A stretch of 64,000 nucleotides of DNA from Nocardia cyriacigeorgica (GCF_010868145.1 NZ_JAAGUY010000003.1:124001-188000), one strand, 5' to 3'. Shown: positions 26,916 through 36,560, counted from the first letter of the stretch. Numbers and translations are program-made. Notes: generated by a model not told the origin, from the letters alone.

Positions 26916-29858
26916 GTGGCAGGCAAGGCCCGCGTGCACGAGTTGGCCAAGGAACTCGGTGTCACAAGCAAGGAACTACTCGCAAAGCTCAAGGAGCAGG
27001 GCGAGTTCGTGAAGTCGGCGTCGTCGACGGTGGAAGCACCCGTCGCCCGCCGTCTGCGTGAATCGGTCGCGTCGAAGTCCGCACCCACGGACGGCGCCAA
27101 GGCCGGAGCGAAGCCCGGTCCGTCGACCGCGGCCCGTCCGGCCGCCAAACCCGCCGCGGGCGGTCCCCGTCCGGGTCCGCGTACCCCGGCGCCCGCCGAG
27201 GCTGCCGCGGCACCCGCTACGCCGGCTCCGCGTCCCGGTCCGGCCGTGAAACCCGGCCCCGCTCCCGCTCCCGCTCAGGAAGCAGCGCAGGCGCCGAGCC
27301 CCGCTCCGGCGGCCGCCAAGGCCCCGCAGGCCCAGCCCGGTACCAGGCCAACGCCGGGTGCACCGCGCCCCGGCCAGCAGCGTCCCGGCGCGCCCGCCCA
27401 GGGTGGCCCGCGTCCGGCAGGCCCCAAGCCGGGTCCGAAGACCCCGCGCGTCGGCAACAACCCGTTCTCGTCCGCGCCCGAACGTGAGCGCGAGCGTCCG
27501 GCCCCGCGTCCCGGCCCCGGCCAGGCAGGCGGCCGTCCGGCGCCCGGTCAGGGTGGCCCGCGTCCCGGTCCGGCCCAGGGCGGTCCCCGCCCCGGTCCCG
27601 CCCAGGGTGGTCCGCGTCCGGCCGCAGCGCAGGGCGGTGGCCCTCGTCCCGGTGGTCCGCGTCCGAGCCCCGGCTCCATGCCCCCGCGTCCCAGCCCCGG
27701 CGCCATGCCCGCGCGGTCGGCGCGTCCCGGCCCAGGTGGCGGCGCAGGCCGTCCCGGCGGCGGCGGTCGCCCGGGTGGCCCCGGTGGTCGTCCCGGTGGC
27801 GGCGGCGGTGGCGGCTACCGCGGTGGCGGTGGCGGTGCCCCCGGTGCCGGTGGCGGTGCCGGTGCACCCGCGGCCGGTGGTTTCCGTGGTCGTCCCGGTG
27901 GTGGCGGCGGTCGCCCCGGTGGTCCCGGCGGTCGCGGTGGCGCGGCCGGTGCGTTCGGTCGTCCCGGTGGTGCTCCGCGTCGTGGTCGCAAGTCGAAGCG
28001 GGCGAAGCGCGCCGAATACGAGAACATGCAGGCGCCAGCCGTCGGCGGCGTGCGGCTGCCCCGCGGCAACGGCGAGATCATCCGGCTCGCCCGCGGCGCC
28101 TCGCTGTCGGACTTCGCCGAGAAGATCGACGCGAACCCGGCCTCGCTGGTGCAGGCCCTGTTCAACCTCGGTGAGATGGTCACCGCGACCCAGTCGGTGA
28201 ACGACGAGACCCTCGAGTTGCTCGGCAGCGAGATGAACTACGTCGTGCACGTGGTCAGTCCCGAGGACGAGGACCGTGAGCTGCTGGAATCGTTCGACCT
28301 CACCTACGGCGAGGACGAAGGCGGCGAGGAAGACCTCGAGCAGCGTCCGCCGGTGGTGACCGTCATGGGTCACGTCGACCACGGTAAGACCCGACTGCTG
28401 GACACCATCCGTAAGGCCAACGTCCGTGAGGGCGAAGCCGGCGGTATCACCCAGCACATCGGTGCGTACCAGGTGCTGACCAGCCTCAACGACGACGACC
28501 GCCTGATCACCTTCATCGACACCCCTGGTCACGAGGCGTTCACCGCCATGCGTGCCCGCGGTGCCAAGGCCACCGATATCGCGATTCTGGTGGTCGCCGC
28601 CGACGACGGCGTCATGCCGCAGACGGTGGAAGCGATCAACCACGCGCAGGCGGCCGATGTGCCGATCGTGGTGGCGGTCAACAAGATCGACAAGGAAGGC
28701 GCGAACCCGGAGAAGATCCGGCAGCAGCTGACCGAGTACAACCTGGTGGCCGAGGAGTACGGCGGCGACACCATGTTCGTCGATATCTCCGCCAAGCAGG
28801 GCACCAATATCGACGCCCTGCTCGAAGCGGTCCTGCTCACCGCGGACGCGTCGCTGGACCTGCGGGCCAACCCGGATATGGACGCCCAGGGTGTCGCCAT
28901 CGAAGCGCATCTGGACCGCGGTCGCGGCCCGGTCGCCACGGTGCTGATCCAGCGCGGCACGCTGCGCGTCGGTGACTCGATCGTGGCGGGCGACGCCTAC
29001 GGTCGCGTGCGTCGCATGGTGGACGAGCACGGCGAGGACGTCGAGGCGGCGCTGCCGTCGCGGCCGGTCCAGGTCGTCGGTTTCACCTCGGTGCCCGGTG
29101 CCGGTGACAACCTCCTCGTCGTCGACGAGGACCGCATCGCGCGTCAGATCGCCGACCGGCGTAACGCGCGCAAGCGCAACGCGCTGGCCGCACGCAGCCG
29201 CAAGCGGATCAGCCTGGAAGATCTGGATGCCGCGCTGAAGGAGACTTCGGAGCTGAACCTGATCCTCAAGGGCGACAACTCCGGTACCGTCGAGGCCCTC
29301 GAAGAGGCCCTGCTCGGTATCGAGGTCGACGACGAGGTGCGCCTGCGGGTCATCGACCGCGGTGTCGGTGGCGTCACCGAGACCAACGTCAACCTGGCGT
29401 CGGCATCGAACGCGATCATCATCGGGTTCAACGTCCGGGCCGAGGGCAAGGCCACCGAACTGGCCAACCGCGAGGGTGTCGACATCCGGTACTACTCGGT
29501 GATCTACCAGGCCATCGACGAGATCGAGAAGGCCCTCAAGGGCATGCTCAAGCCGATCTACGAAGAGGTCGAGCTGGGTCGGGCCGAGATCCGGGCGATC
29601 TTCCGTTCGTCGAAGGTCGGCAACATCGCCGGTTGCATGGTCACCTCGGGTTCGGTCAAGCGCAACGCCAAGGCGCGCCTGCTGCGCGACAACGTGGTGG
29701 TCGCCGAGACCGTCACCATCTCCTCGCTCAAGCGGGAGAAGGACGATGCCACCGAGGTCCGCGAGGGCTTCGAATGCGGTATGACGCTCACCTACTCCGA
29801 TATCAAGGAAGGCGACGTCATCGAGGCATACGAGTTGCGCGAGAAGCCGCGCGACTGA
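26916..29858 (+). CDS. infB: Translation initiation factor IF-2
   Basis: 980 residues from GTG 26916 (GAGGAGA upstream), starting [20 protein letters not shown], the IF2_N helix domain. Residues about 55-365 are a low-complexity Pro/Gly/Ala/Arg region with repeated [13 protein letters not shown] units. The GTPase follows: G1 [14 protein letters not shown] at about 482-495, G3 DTPGHEAF, and G4 NKID at about 589. The rest are the beta-barrel and fMet-tRNA-binding domains ending [15 protein letters not shown]-2 brings initiator tRNA to the 30S subunit and drives subunit joining. A 15-bp hairpin follows the stop. Confidence 0.97.
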   Translation: MAGKARVHELAKELGVTSKELLAKLKEQGEFVKSASSTVEAPVARRLRESVASKSAPTDGAKAGAKPGPSTAARPAAKPAAGGPRPGPRTPAPAEAAAAPATPAPRPGPAVKPGPAPAPAQEAAQAPSPAPAAAKAPQAQPGTRPTPGAPRPGQQRPGAPAQGGPRPAGPKPGPKTPRVGNNPFSSAPERERERPAPRPGPGQAGGRPAPGQGGPRPGPAQGGPRPGPAQGGPRPAAAQGGGPRPGGPRPSPGSMPPRPSPGAMPARSARPGPGGGAGRPGGGGRPGGPGGRPGGGGGGGYRGGGGGAPGAGGGAGAPAAGGFRGRPGGGGGRPGGPGGRGGAAGAFGRPGGAPRRGRKSKRAKRAEYENMQAPAVGGVRLPRGNGEIIRLARGASLSDFAEKIDANPASLVQALFNLGEMVTATQSVNDETLELLGSEMNYVVHVVSPEDEDRELLESFDLTYGEDEGGEEDLEQRPPVVTVMGHVDHGKTRLLDTIRKANVREGEAGGITQHIGAYQVLTSLNDDDRLITFIDTPGHEAFTAMRARGAKATDIAILVVAADDGVMPQTVEAINHAQAADVPIVVAVNKIDKEGANPEKIRQQLTEYNLVAEEYGGDTMFVDISAKQGTNIDALLEAVLLTADASLDLRANPDMDAQGVAIEAHLDRGRGPVATVLIQRGTLRVGDSIVAGDAYGRVRRMVDEHGEDVEAALPSRPVQVVGFTSVPGAGDNLLVVDEDRIARQIADRRNARKRNALAARSRKRISLEDLDAALKETSELNLILKGDNSGTVEALEEALLGIEVDDEVRLRVIDRGVGGVTETNVNLASASNAIIIGFNVRAEGKATELANREGVDIRYYSVIYQAIDEIEKALKGMLKPIYEEVELGRAEIRAIFRSSKVGNIAGCMVTSGSVKRNAKARLLRDNVVVAETVTISSLKREKDDATEVREGFECGMTLTYSDIKEGDVIEAYELREKPRD
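27080..28000 (+). repeat. Pro/Gly-rich low-complexity coding repeats within infB
   Basis: About 920 bases encoding imperfect repeats such as GGPRPGPAQ (27555-27625) and then Gly-rich [13 protein letters not shown] units (27745-27990). The DNA is highly G+C-biased and repetitive, which makes it prone to slippage and length variation between strains. Confidence 0.7.
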
Positions 29859-29872
29859 TCGCGACTGATATC

Positions 29873-29907
29873 GGGTGACCGGTGGGTACGACACCCACCG
29901 GTCACCC
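29873..29907 (+). terminator. infB terminator hairpin
   Basis: GGGTGACCGGTGGGT (29873-29887) and its perfect complement ACCCACCGGTCACCC (29893-29907) form a 15-bp stem with a 5-base loop, 14 bases after the infB stop. No T-run; the next gene starts 28 bases later. Confidence 0.65.
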
Positions 29908-29935
29908 GGTCGCGTCGCTCGAAACTGGAGGTTGT

Positions 29936-30226
29936 GTGTACCTCGGTGCACTCGAGTTCGACATCCTGCTCGGAGACGTGCATTCGCTGAAAGAGAAGCG
30001 CTCGGTGATCCGGCCGATCCTGGCCGAACTGCAGCGCTTCGGGGTGAGTGCCGCCGAGGGCGGGGAACATGACCGCTACCGCCGCACGTTGCTCGGAGTG
30101 GCCATGGTCAGTGCCGGTATGGACCACCTGAGCGAGGTCCTCGACAAATGTGAACGCCACGTCGCGGCACGTCCGGAGTTACAGTTGCTGGCGGTACGCC
30201 GCCGGGTCTTCGGACCGGAAGATTAG
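29936..30226 (+). CDS. DUF503 family protein (YlxP-like)
   Basis: 96 residues from GTG 29936, with GGAGG just upstream. The sequence VYLGALEFDILLGDVHSLKE followed by KRSVIRPILAEL is the family signature, as is LLGVAMVSAGMDHLSEVLDK. DUF503/YlxP proteins are commonly encoded between infB and rbfA and are thought to take part in ribosome function, but the biochemical role is not established. Confidence 0.9.
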   Translation: MYLGALEFDILLGDVHSLKEKRSVIRPILAELQRFGVSAAEGGEHDRYRRTLLGVAMVSAGMDHLSEVLDKCERHVAARPELQLLAVRRRVFGPED

Positions 30227-30331
30227 CGGTGGCAGCGACGGGCCCGAAGGAGGCAGCTTGCGTAACCACGTAGGGCCCCGCTGCCATCGCGAATGATTAC
30301 AGATCTTTGACACAGTGAGGAAGGAGTTGCC

Positions 30332-30775
30332 ATGGCGGACCAAGCCAGGGCACGCCGACTCGCCAAGCGGATCTCGGCGATCGTCGCTACCGCGATCGAG
30401 TACGAGGTGAAGGATCCGCGGCTGCGGTTCGTGACCGTCACCGACGCGAAGGTGACCGGCGACCTACGGGACGCCACCGTGTACTACACGGTGATGGGCG
30501 AAACCATCGACGCCGAACCGGATTACGCGGCCGCGAAGGCGGGTCTGGAGAAGGCCAAGGGCGTGCTGCGCTCGAAAGTCGGTGAGGGAACCGGCGTCAA
30601 ATTCACCCCGACGCTGGCGTTCGTCCTCGACACCGTGCCGGATGCGGCCAAGCAGATGGAGGATCTGCTGGCCAAGGCCAGGGCCGCGGACGACGAAGTG
30701 GCCAAGGTGGCGGCCAATGCCACCCACGCGGGCGACGCCGACCCGTACAAGGCCGACGACCGCGACGAGGAATGA
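30332..30775 (+). CDS. rbfA: 30S ribosome-binding factor RbfA
   Basis: 147 residues, with AAGGAG seven bases before ATG. KH-like core: [20 protein letters not shown] followed by [20 protein letters not shown], then the C-terminal [12 protein letters not shown]. RbfA binds the 5' end of 16S rRNA in late 30S maturation and is released after infB-dependent checks. A 25-residue acidic tail follows the core. It starts the run rbfA-nrnA-dinF. Confidence 0.95.
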   Translation: MADQARARRLAKRISAIVATAIEYEVKDPRLRFVTVTDAKVTGDLRDATVYYTVMGETIDAEPDYAAAKAGLEKAKGVLRSKVGEGTGVKFTPTLAFVLDTVPDAAKQMEDLLAKARAADDEVAKVAANATHAGDADPYKADDRDEE

Positions 30776-30788
30776 CCCGCGGTAGGCG

Positions 30789-31850
30789 ATGACGACAACT
30801 GGACAGACGGCAGGTGCGGCCGATCCGGGCGCCGAACCGATGGGCGACCCGGATACCACACCACCCGGCGTCGGTGATTTCGCCGCGGCCGTGCAGGCAT
30901 TGACGGCCGCCGCATCGGTCACCATCCTGTGCCACGTCCAACCCGATGCCGACACAGTCGGCAGCGGGCTCGCCCTGGCTCAGGTACTGCATCGGCGCGG
31001 GATTCGCGTATGGGTGTCCTTCGCCGAACCCGCGGAGCTGCCGGTCTCGATGGATTCCCTGCCCGGCGTCCACCATCTCGTGCCGCCCGCGGAGGTACCC
31101 AACGAGGTGGATCTGCTGGTCGCCGTCGACTGCGGCAGCGCGGCACGGCTTGGCACGCTCGCAGATCGGCTCGCCGGCGCCCGCAACACCCTGGTCATCG
31201 ACCATCATCGGTCCAACACCCGGTTCGGGACGATCAACCTGATCGACCCATCGGCGGAGTCCACCACGAGCGTGCTCACCCGGCTGCTCGACGCATGGGG
31301 TGAGCCGATCGACCGCCCTGTCGCGCACTGTCTCTACGCAGGTCTCGTCACCGACACCGGGTCGTTCCGCTGGGTCCGCCCCGGCACCCATGAGCTGGCC
31401 GAACGATTGCTGGCCACCGGCATCGATGGTGCCGAGATCGCGCAGACCCTGCTCGACACCCACCCCTTCGGCTGGCTGCCGATGCTGTCGCGGGTGCTCG
31501 GTTCGGCGCGCCTCGAGCCGGACGCGCACGACGGCGTCGGGCTCGTGTACGCGTTCGTGCGGCGCGCCGACCTGCACGGCGTCACCCAGGAGGAAGCCGA
31601 AAGCGTCGTCGACATCGTGCGCACCACAGCCGAAGCCGGGGTGGCCGCGGTCTTCAAGGAATCTTCCGAGGCGGGCCGCTGGACGGTGTCGCTGCGCTCC
31701 AAGGACAGCGGCCACGACCGCCACGACGGCCTCGACGTCTCCGCCGTGGCCACCGCGCTCGGCGGCGGCGGTCACCGCTACGCCGCCGGCTACACCGCGC
31801 ATGGCACACCGGAGGAGATCGTGGCCGAGCTGCTGGCCGGACTCGGATGA
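30789..31850 (+). CDS. DHH/DHHA1 phosphoesterase (NrnA/CnpB type)
   Basis: 353 residues. DHH-domain motifs: CHVQPDADTVGSGLALAQVL at about 45-64, VDCGSAAR, and the DHH motif IDHHRSNTRFG at about 137. DHHA1 motif GGGGHRYAAGYTAHG near the end. This family degrades 2-5 nt RNA, dephosphorylates pAp, and in mycobacteria (Rv2837c/CnpB) hydrolyses cyclic di-AMP and pApA. The position after rbfA is the same as there. ATG 30789 is 13 bases after the rbfA stop; its own stop overlaps the dinF ATG. Confidence 0.9.
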   Translation: MTTTGQTAGAADPGAEPMGDPDTTPPGVGDFAAAVQALTAAASVTILCHVQPDADTVGSGLALAQVLHRRGIRVWVSFAEPAELPVSMDSLPGVHHLVPPAEVPNEVDLLVAVDCGSAARLGTLADRLAGARNTLVIDHHRSNTRFGTINLIDPSAESTTSVLTRLLDAWGEPIDRPVAHCLYAGLVTDTGSFRWVRPGTHELAERLLATGIDGAEIAQTLLDTHPFGWLPMLSRVLGSARLEPDAHDGVGLVYAFVRRADLHGVTQEEAESVVDIVRTTAEAGVAAVFKESSEAGRWTVSLRSKDSGHDRHDGLDVSAVATALGGGGHRYAAGYTAHGTPEEIVAELLAGLG

Positions 31851-33337
31851 GCGCGCAGGCCGACCCGCCACCAGACCCGCGGCCGTCAGCCTCCACCGGC
31901 CCTGCGGCCCCCAGCGCCGACCCCAGCGTGCGGACCGCCCACCGACCGGGACCGGATTCGACCCGAAGCGCGTCCGCTGACGATCTCGGCGCAGGCACGC
32001 GTGGCGACGACTCCGTCGAGGCAGGCCCGCGGCGGATTCTCGGACTGGCGTTGCCGACGCTCGGGGTTCTCGTTGCCGAACCGATCTATCTGCTTTTCGA
32101 CCTCGCCGTGGTCGGACGTTTGGGCGCGCTCGCACTCGCCGGGCTCGCCGTCGGCGGATTGATTCTGGCGCAGGTGAGTTCGCAGCTGACCTTCCTGGCC
32201 TACGGGACCACCGCCAGAGCCGCGCGGAGGCACGGCGCTGGTGACGAACGTGGTGCCGTGGCCGAAGGGGTGCAGGCGAGCTGGCTCGCGGCCGGCATCG
32301 GACTGGCGATCGTGGCCGTCGTGCAGATCTTCGCGCGGCCGATCGTCGGAGTCATCTCGGGTGGTGGGGATATCGCGGCCGAAGCGCTGGACTGGGTGCG
32401 GATCGCTCTGTTCGGCGTCCCGCTGATTCTGTTGTCCATGGCGGGCAACGGCTGGATGCGTGGTGTGCAACAGACGCGTCGGCCGTTGATGTATGTCGTT
32501 GCGGGACTGGCGTTGTCTGCGGTGTTGTGTCCGGTCCTCGTGCACGGGTTGCTGGGTGCACCGCGGCTGGAGTTGCCCGGCTCGGCGGTGGCCAATGTCA
32601 TCGGCCAGGGGGTGACGGCCGCACTGTTCGTCGCGGCACTGGTGCGGGAACGCGTTGCGCTACAGCCGCGGCCGTCGGTGATGCGGGCGCAGCTGGTACT
32701 CGGCCGTGATCTGATCGCGCGCAGCCTCGCCTTTCAAGCGTGTTTCGTCTCGGCCGCCGCGGTGGCCTCGCGATTCGGTGCGGCGTCGGTGGCGGCACAT
32801 CAGCTGGTGTTGCAGTTGTGGAACTTCCTTGCGCTGACCTTGGATTCACTGGCCATTGCGGCGCAGACCCTTGTCGGTGCCGCGCTCGGCGCGGGCAATG
32901 CGCCCGGTGCGCGGGCGCTCGCCCGCCGGATCACCGGCTGGTCGGAGGTCTTCGCGCTGATCCTGGCCGCGATCTTCGCCGCGGGTGCCGCGGTGATCCC
33001 GCCGCTGTTCACCGATGACCCGGCCGTGCTGGACCGCACCGGGGTCGCATGGTGGTTCTTCGTGGCGCTGATCCCGGTGGCAGGCATCGTCTTCGCGCTC
33101 GACGGTGTGCTGCTCGGCGCGGGCGACGCCGCCTACCTGCGCACCACAACGCTCGGTGCGGCCCTGCTCGGTTTCCTGCCTGCCATCTGGCTGTCGCTGG
33201 TCTTCGACTGGGGGATCGCGGGTATCTGGTCGGGTCTGGTGGCGTTCATGCTGCTGCGGCTGGTGGCCGTTGTCTGGCGGGCGCTGTCGGGACGGTGGGC
33301 CACCGTCGGCGCGGAGATTCCGGGTACCAGCCGCTGA
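31847..33337 (+). CDS. dinF: MATE family efflux transporter (DinF type)
   Basis: 496 residues. About 60 Pro/Ala-rich residues precede 12 membrane helices. MATE signatures: ILGLALPTLGVLVAEPIYLL at about 64-83 and the repeat half beginning LIARSLAFQACFVSAAAVAS at about 289. Such transporters export cations or drugs against Na+ or H+; the DinF branch has been linked to oxidative stress protection. It is translationally coupled to the phosphoesterase (ATGA overlap), an arrangement shared with mycobacteria. Confidence 0.88.
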   Translation: MSAQADPPPDPRPSASTGPAAPSADPSVRTAHRPGPDSTRSASADDLGAGTRGDDSVEAGPRRILGLALPTLGVLVAEPIYLLFDLAVVGRLGALALAGLAVGGLILAQVSSQLTFLAYGTTARAARRHGAGDERGAVAEGVQASWLAAGIGLAIVAVVQIFARPIVGVISGGGDIAAEALDWVRIALFGVPLILLSMAGNGWMRGVQQTRRPLMYVVAGLALSAVLCPVLVHGLLGAPRLELPGSAVANVIGQGVTAALFVAALVRERVALQPRPSVMRAQLVLGRDLIARSLAFQACFVSAAAVASRFGAASVAAHQLVLQLWNFLALTLDSLAIAAQTLVGAALGAGNAPGARALARRITGWSEVFALILAAIFAAGAAVIPPLFTDDPAVLDRTGVAWWFFVALIPVAGIVFALDGVLLGAGDAAYLRTTTLGAALLGFLPAIWLSLVFDWGIAGIWSGLVAFMLLRLVAVVWRALSGRWATVGAEIPGTSR

Positions 33338-33372
33338 ATCCGGGGCGGCCCCGGTATGCCAAGGTGGGTGTG

Positions 33373-34329
33373 GTGATACCCAAGTTGATGGCGGTGAGCG
33401 ACATTCATGTCGGGCACCAGGGCAATCGTCCCGTCGTCGAGCAGATCCAGCCCGATTCGCCGGAGGACTGGCTGATCGTGGCCGGTGATGTCGCGGAGAA
33501 GTCCGATGACATCCGGTGGTCGCTGGAACTGCTGCGCAGCCGCTTCAAGACCGTGATCTGGGTGCCGGGCAATCATGAGCTGTGGACCACGGCCAAGGAC
33601 CCGGTGCAGATGCACGGCGTTGCCCGCTACGAGTACCTGGTGTCGATCTGCCGGGACCTGGATGTGCTCACCCCGGAGGACCCGTTTCCGGTGTGGCGCG
33701 GGGCGGGTTCGGAGGCCTACGGCGGTGCGGTGACGCTGGCGCCGATGTTTCTGCTCTATGACTACTCGTTCCTGCCCGAAGGCACCACAAGCAAGGCCGA
33801 GGGCCTGGCGCTGGCCCGGGAACGCAATGTCGTGGCCACCGACGAATTCCTGCTCTCGCCCGATCCGTACCTCACCCGCGACGCCTGGTGCCATGCGCGC
33901 GTGCAGGTGACCCAACGCAAGCTCGACGCCTTGCCCGAGGGCACGCCGCTGGTGCTGATCAACCATTTCCCGCTGGTCCGCGAACCCACCGATGTGCTGT
34001 TCTACCCGGAATTCGCGCTCTGGTGCGGCACCGACCTGACCGCCGACTGGCACATCCGCTACAACGTGATCTGCGCTGTCTACGGGCACCTACACATTCC
34101 GCGCACCACCCATTACGAGGGCGTCCGCTTCGAGGAGGTGTCCCTCGGGTATCCGCGCGAATGGCAGCGTCGCGGCCTGCCCGACAACCTGTTGCGGCAG
34201 ATCCTGCCCGTCCCTGAGTACCCGCCCGGCACCCTGAACTCCTGGGGCGGCCATTTCAAGGTCACGCCCGAGATGGAAGCAGCGGCGGCCGAGATGCGTA
34301 GTAAGGCGCAACGCCGCAGGGGACAGTAG
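33373..34329 (+). CDS. pptH: Metallophosphoesterase, PptH-like phosphopantetheinyl hydrolase
   Basis: 318 residues from GTG 33373; the frame is open further upstream but overlaps dinF. All calcineurin-like metal motifs are present: SDIHVGH (about 9-15), GDVAEK, GNHELW, NHFP and GHLH (YGHLHIPRTTH). The gene directly precedes pptT, as Rv2795c precedes Rv2794c in M. tuberculosis, where this enzyme (PptH) removes phosphopantetheine from carrier proteins and opposes PptT. Function is assigned from that synteny and the motif set. Confidence 0.8.
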   Translation: MIPKLMAVSDIHVGHQGNRPVVEQIQPDSPEDWLIVAGDVAEKSDDIRWSLELLRSRFKTVIWVPGNHELWTTAKDPVQMHGVARYEYLVSICRDLDVLTPEDPFPVWRGAGSEAYGGAVTLAPMFLLYDYSFLPEGTTSKAEGLALARERNVVATDEFLLSPDPYLTRDAWCHARVQVTQRKLDALPEGTPLVLINHFPLVREPTDVLFYPEFALWCGTDLTADWHIRYNVICAVYGHLHIPRTTHYEGVRFEEVSLGYPREWQRRGLPDNLLRQILPVPEYPPGTLNSWGGHFKVTPEMEAAAAEMRSKAQRRRGQ

Positions 34330-34341
34330 CGACGGCTGCAT

Positions 34342-34347
34342 TAGGCT
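34342..34347 (+). promoter_or_regulatory. -10 box of pptT
   Basis: TAGGCT lies eight bases before ATG 34356. No Shine-Dalgarno site is present, so pptT may have its own leaderless transcript in addition to read-through from pptH. Confidence 0.4.
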
Positions 34348-34355
34348 CGGCAGCG

Positions 34356-35021
34356 ATGATCGAGAACATTCTGCCCGCCGGGGTCGCGTCGGCCGAGCTG
34401 CTGGCGTACCCGGAAGGGCTGCGGGCGCATCCGGCCGAAGAGCACCTGATCGCGAAGTCGGTGGAGAAGCGGCGACGCGACTTCATCGGCGCGCGCCATT
34501 GCGCCCGGCTGGCGTTGGCGCAGCTGGGGGAGCCGGAGGTTGCGATCGGCAAAGGGGAGCGGGGTGCGCCGGTGTGGCCGCGTGGGATCGTCGGCAGCCT
34601 GACACACTGCGATGGCTATCGGGCGGCGGCGTTGGGGCATAAGTTGCGATTCCGCTCCGTCGGTATCGACGCCGAGCCGCACGACACCCTGCCCGAGGGT
34701 GTGCTCGATTCGGTGAGTCTGCCCGCGGAACGGGAATGGCTGCGTGCCACCGACTCCGACCTGCATCTGGACCGGTTGCTGTTCTGCGCGAAAGAGGCCA
34801 CCTACAAGGCGTGGTGGCCGCTCACCGCGCGTTGGCTCGGTTTCGAGGACGCACACATCACCTTCACCATCGATGACGCCTCCGACAAGGCCTCGGGCAC
34901 TTTCCACAGCGAACTGCTCATCCCCGGCCAGGTGACCGACGGCGGGGTGCCGCTCACCTCGTTCGACGGCCGCTGGCAGATTGCCGACGGCCTCATCCTC
35001 ACCGCGATCGTGCACGCCTGA
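34356..35021 (+). CDS. pptT: 4'-phosphopantetheinyl transferase PptT
   Basis: 221 residues, Sfp/EntD type. Magnesium-binding motif VGIDAEPHD at about 104-112 and the catalytic FCAKEATYKAWWPL at about 143-156; the N-terminal KRRRDFIGARHCARLAL is also typical. The enzyme transfers phosphopantetheine from CoA to type I FAS-type ACPs, polyketide synthases and NRPS carrier domains, and is essential in mycobacteria. Its stop overlaps the truB start (TGATG). Confidence 0.92.
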   Translation: MIENILPAGVASAELLAYPEGLRAHPAEEHLIAKSVEKRRRDFIGARHCARLALAQLGEPEVAIGKGERGAPVWPRGIVGSLTHCDGYRAAALGHKLRFRSVGIDAEPHDTLPEGVLDSVSLPAEREWLRATDSDLHLDRLLFCAKEATYKAWWPLTARWLGFEDAHITFTIDDASDKASGTFHSELLIPGQVTDGGVPLTSFDGRWQIADGLILTAIVHA

Positions 35022-35935
35022 TGGCCGCGGATAAGCCGGTGCTCGGACCGGACGGGCTCGGCGGCCTGCTGATCGTCGACAAGGCCGGCGGCCTGACCAG
35101 CCACGATGTGGTCGCTCGCTGCCGGAAGCTGTTGCGCACCAAGAAGGTCGGCCACGCGGGAACGCTCGATCCGATGGCGACGGGGGTGCTGGTGCTCGGC
35201 ATCGAACGCGCTACCAAGCTGCTAGGGCTGCTCACCCTGACCACCAAGGCCTACACCGCCACGATCCGGCTCGGCCGGGCAACGACCACCGACGACGCGG
35301 AGGGCGAGATCGTCTCGACCACGCCCGCGACCGCCGTCGCCGGTGCCGATATCGCGGCCGGGATCGCCGCGCTGACCGGTGAGATCCAGCAGGTCCCCGC
35401 CACGGTCAGCGCCATCAAGGTCGACGGCGAGCGCGCCTACGCCCGCCACCGCGCCGGTGAGGAGGTGCGGTTGGCGGCCCGGCCGGTCACCGTGTCCCGC
35501 TTCGAGGTGCTCGCCCGCCGCGAGGTCGGCGACTTCGTGGATCTGGACGTCGTGGTGGAGTGCTCGTCGGGCACCTACGTGCGCGCGTTGGCCCGCGATC
35601 TTGGCGCAGCGCTCGGCGTGGGCGGCCATCTGACCGCGCTGCGCCGCACCCGAGTCGGGCCGTTCACCCTCGACCATGCCCGTACCCTCGACCAACTCGC
35701 CGACGGCCCGGATCTGAGCCTCGATATCGATGCCGCGGTCCGGACCGCATTCCCGCATCGGGTGATCGACGACGCCCAGTCCGAATCGCTGCGCGACGGC
35801 CGCTGGCTCGACCCGATCGGCATGTCCGGGGTGTACGTGGCGCTGACCGAGGACGGCACCGCCATCGCCTTGCTGGAGGAGAAGGGCAAGCGAGCCTCGC
35901 CGGTGATGGTGGTCCGACCGCGTGGTCTGGTCTGA
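35021..35935 (+). CDS. truB: tRNA pseudouridine(55) synthase TruB
   Basis: 304 residues. GGLLIVDKAGGLTSHDVVAR at the N-terminus, and the catalytic motif GHAGTLDPMATGVLVLGIER at about 45-64, whose Asp attacks U55 of tRNA. QVPATVSAIKVDGERAYARH and the ECSSGTYVRALARDLG motif follow. It forms psi-55 in the T loop. ATG overlaps the pptT stop, so the two are coupled. It converges with tetR; one palindrome covers both stop codons. Confidence 0.96.
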   Translation: MAADKPVLGPDGLGGLLIVDKAGGLTSHDVVARCRKLLRTKKVGHAGTLDPMATGVLVLGIERATKLLGLLTLTTKAYTATIRLGRATTTDDAEGEIVSTTPATAVAGADIAAGIAALTGEIQQVPATVSAIKVDGERAYARHRAGEEVRLAARPVTVSRFEVLARREVGDFVDLDVVVECSSGTYVRALARDLGAALGVGGHLTALRRTRVGPFTLDHARTLDQLADGPDLSLDIDAAVRTAFPHRVIDDAQSESLRDGRWLDPIGMSGVYVALTEDGTAIALLEEKGKRASPVMVVRPRGLV

Positions 35936-35945
35936 CCGCGGTCAG
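35932..35945. terminator. Palindrome containing both convergent stop codons
   Basis: CTGACCGCGGTCAG is a perfect 14-bp palindrome. It supplies the TGA of truB (35933-35935) and the TGA of tetR read on the other strand (35942-35944), and may act as a weak bidirectional terminator. Confidence 0.5.
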
Positions 35946-36550
35946 CCGGGCGAGTTCAGCGGGTGATTCGCCAGATCCAGCAGCGGATCGAGGGCTCCGA
36001 GCAGTGCGCCGACGCTGACCTGATGCAATTGCTCCCGGGTGAGGCTGCGGTTTTCCAGCCATTCGATCGTCAGCACGCGGACGAAGGTCAGCCACGACAT
36101 CAGCACTGCCGACGTGGCCGCACACAGTTGGCCGTGCACGCCGAGGATATCGAGCAATCGTGTCCGTAATTCGCCCAGTTCGCCCGAGATGATCGCCTGG
36201 ATGGTCGGGTCGGTCGCCAGCACTCTGTTGGCCGCGATCACCGAATGGGCGTTGGCCTCGAAATAGTCGAAGTGGGCGTCCAGCCCGGCGGCCAGCTGTT
36301 CGGCCAGGGGTGTGGTGGTGTCGAACTCGGTGGCCACCAGCAGATCGGCGGAGGCACGCTCGTAGACGGCCGCAAAGAGGTCGCGCTTGGTGGGAAAGTG
36401 CCGGTAGAGCAGGGCGCGTGAGACGCCCGCCGCGGTGGCGACGTCCTCCATCAGCACCGCGTCGTAAGGACGTTCGGCGAACAGTTGCGCGCCGGCGTCC
36501 AGGAGTAGTCGACGGCGTTCCGCTGGGGCGAGTCGGCGGCGGGTACTCAT
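35942..36550 (-). CDS. TetR family transcriptional regulator
   Basis: 202 residues. N-terminal HTH: RRLLLDAGAQLFAERPYDAV and EDVATAAGVSRALLYRHFPT at about 33-52, then KRDLFAAVYERA. The C-terminal ligand domain is unremarkable. ATG 36550 is six bases after TAAGCT (plus-strand 36557-36562), so its mRNA is probably leaderless. Two 20-bp operator-like palindromes lie between it and the divergent DUF4345 gene, one touching its own -10 box, pointing to autoregulation. Confidence 0.9.
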   Translation of the reverse strand: MSTRRRLAPAERRRLLLDAGAQLFAERPYDAVLMEDVATAAGVSRALLYRHFPTKRDLFAAVYERASADLLVATEFDTTTPLAEQLAAGLDAHFDYFEANAHSVIAANRVLATDPTIQAIISGELGELRTRLLDILGVHGQLCAATSAVLMSWLTFVRVLTIEWLENRSLTREQLHQVSVGALLGALDPLLDLANHPLNSPG

Positions 36551-36560
36551 TCATTCAGCT

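Noticed and set aside
26976..29951. 991-codon open frame antisense to infB
   Set aside because: It mirrors the sense gene in a G+C-rich region, is rich in Thr/Gly/Arg runs and His/Arg/Asp stretches, and shows no domain. It arises from the codon bias of infB.
30258..30296. 13-codon frame from TTG 30258 with a strong GGAGG site before rbfA
   Set aside because: It has a good ribosome site but is very short, starts with TTG and has no other support; possibly a chance AAGGAGG.
30603..32135. 510-codon open frame antisense to nrnA and dinF
   Set aside because: It spans two well-supported sense genes and has an Arg/Gly/Gln-rich, domain-free translation.
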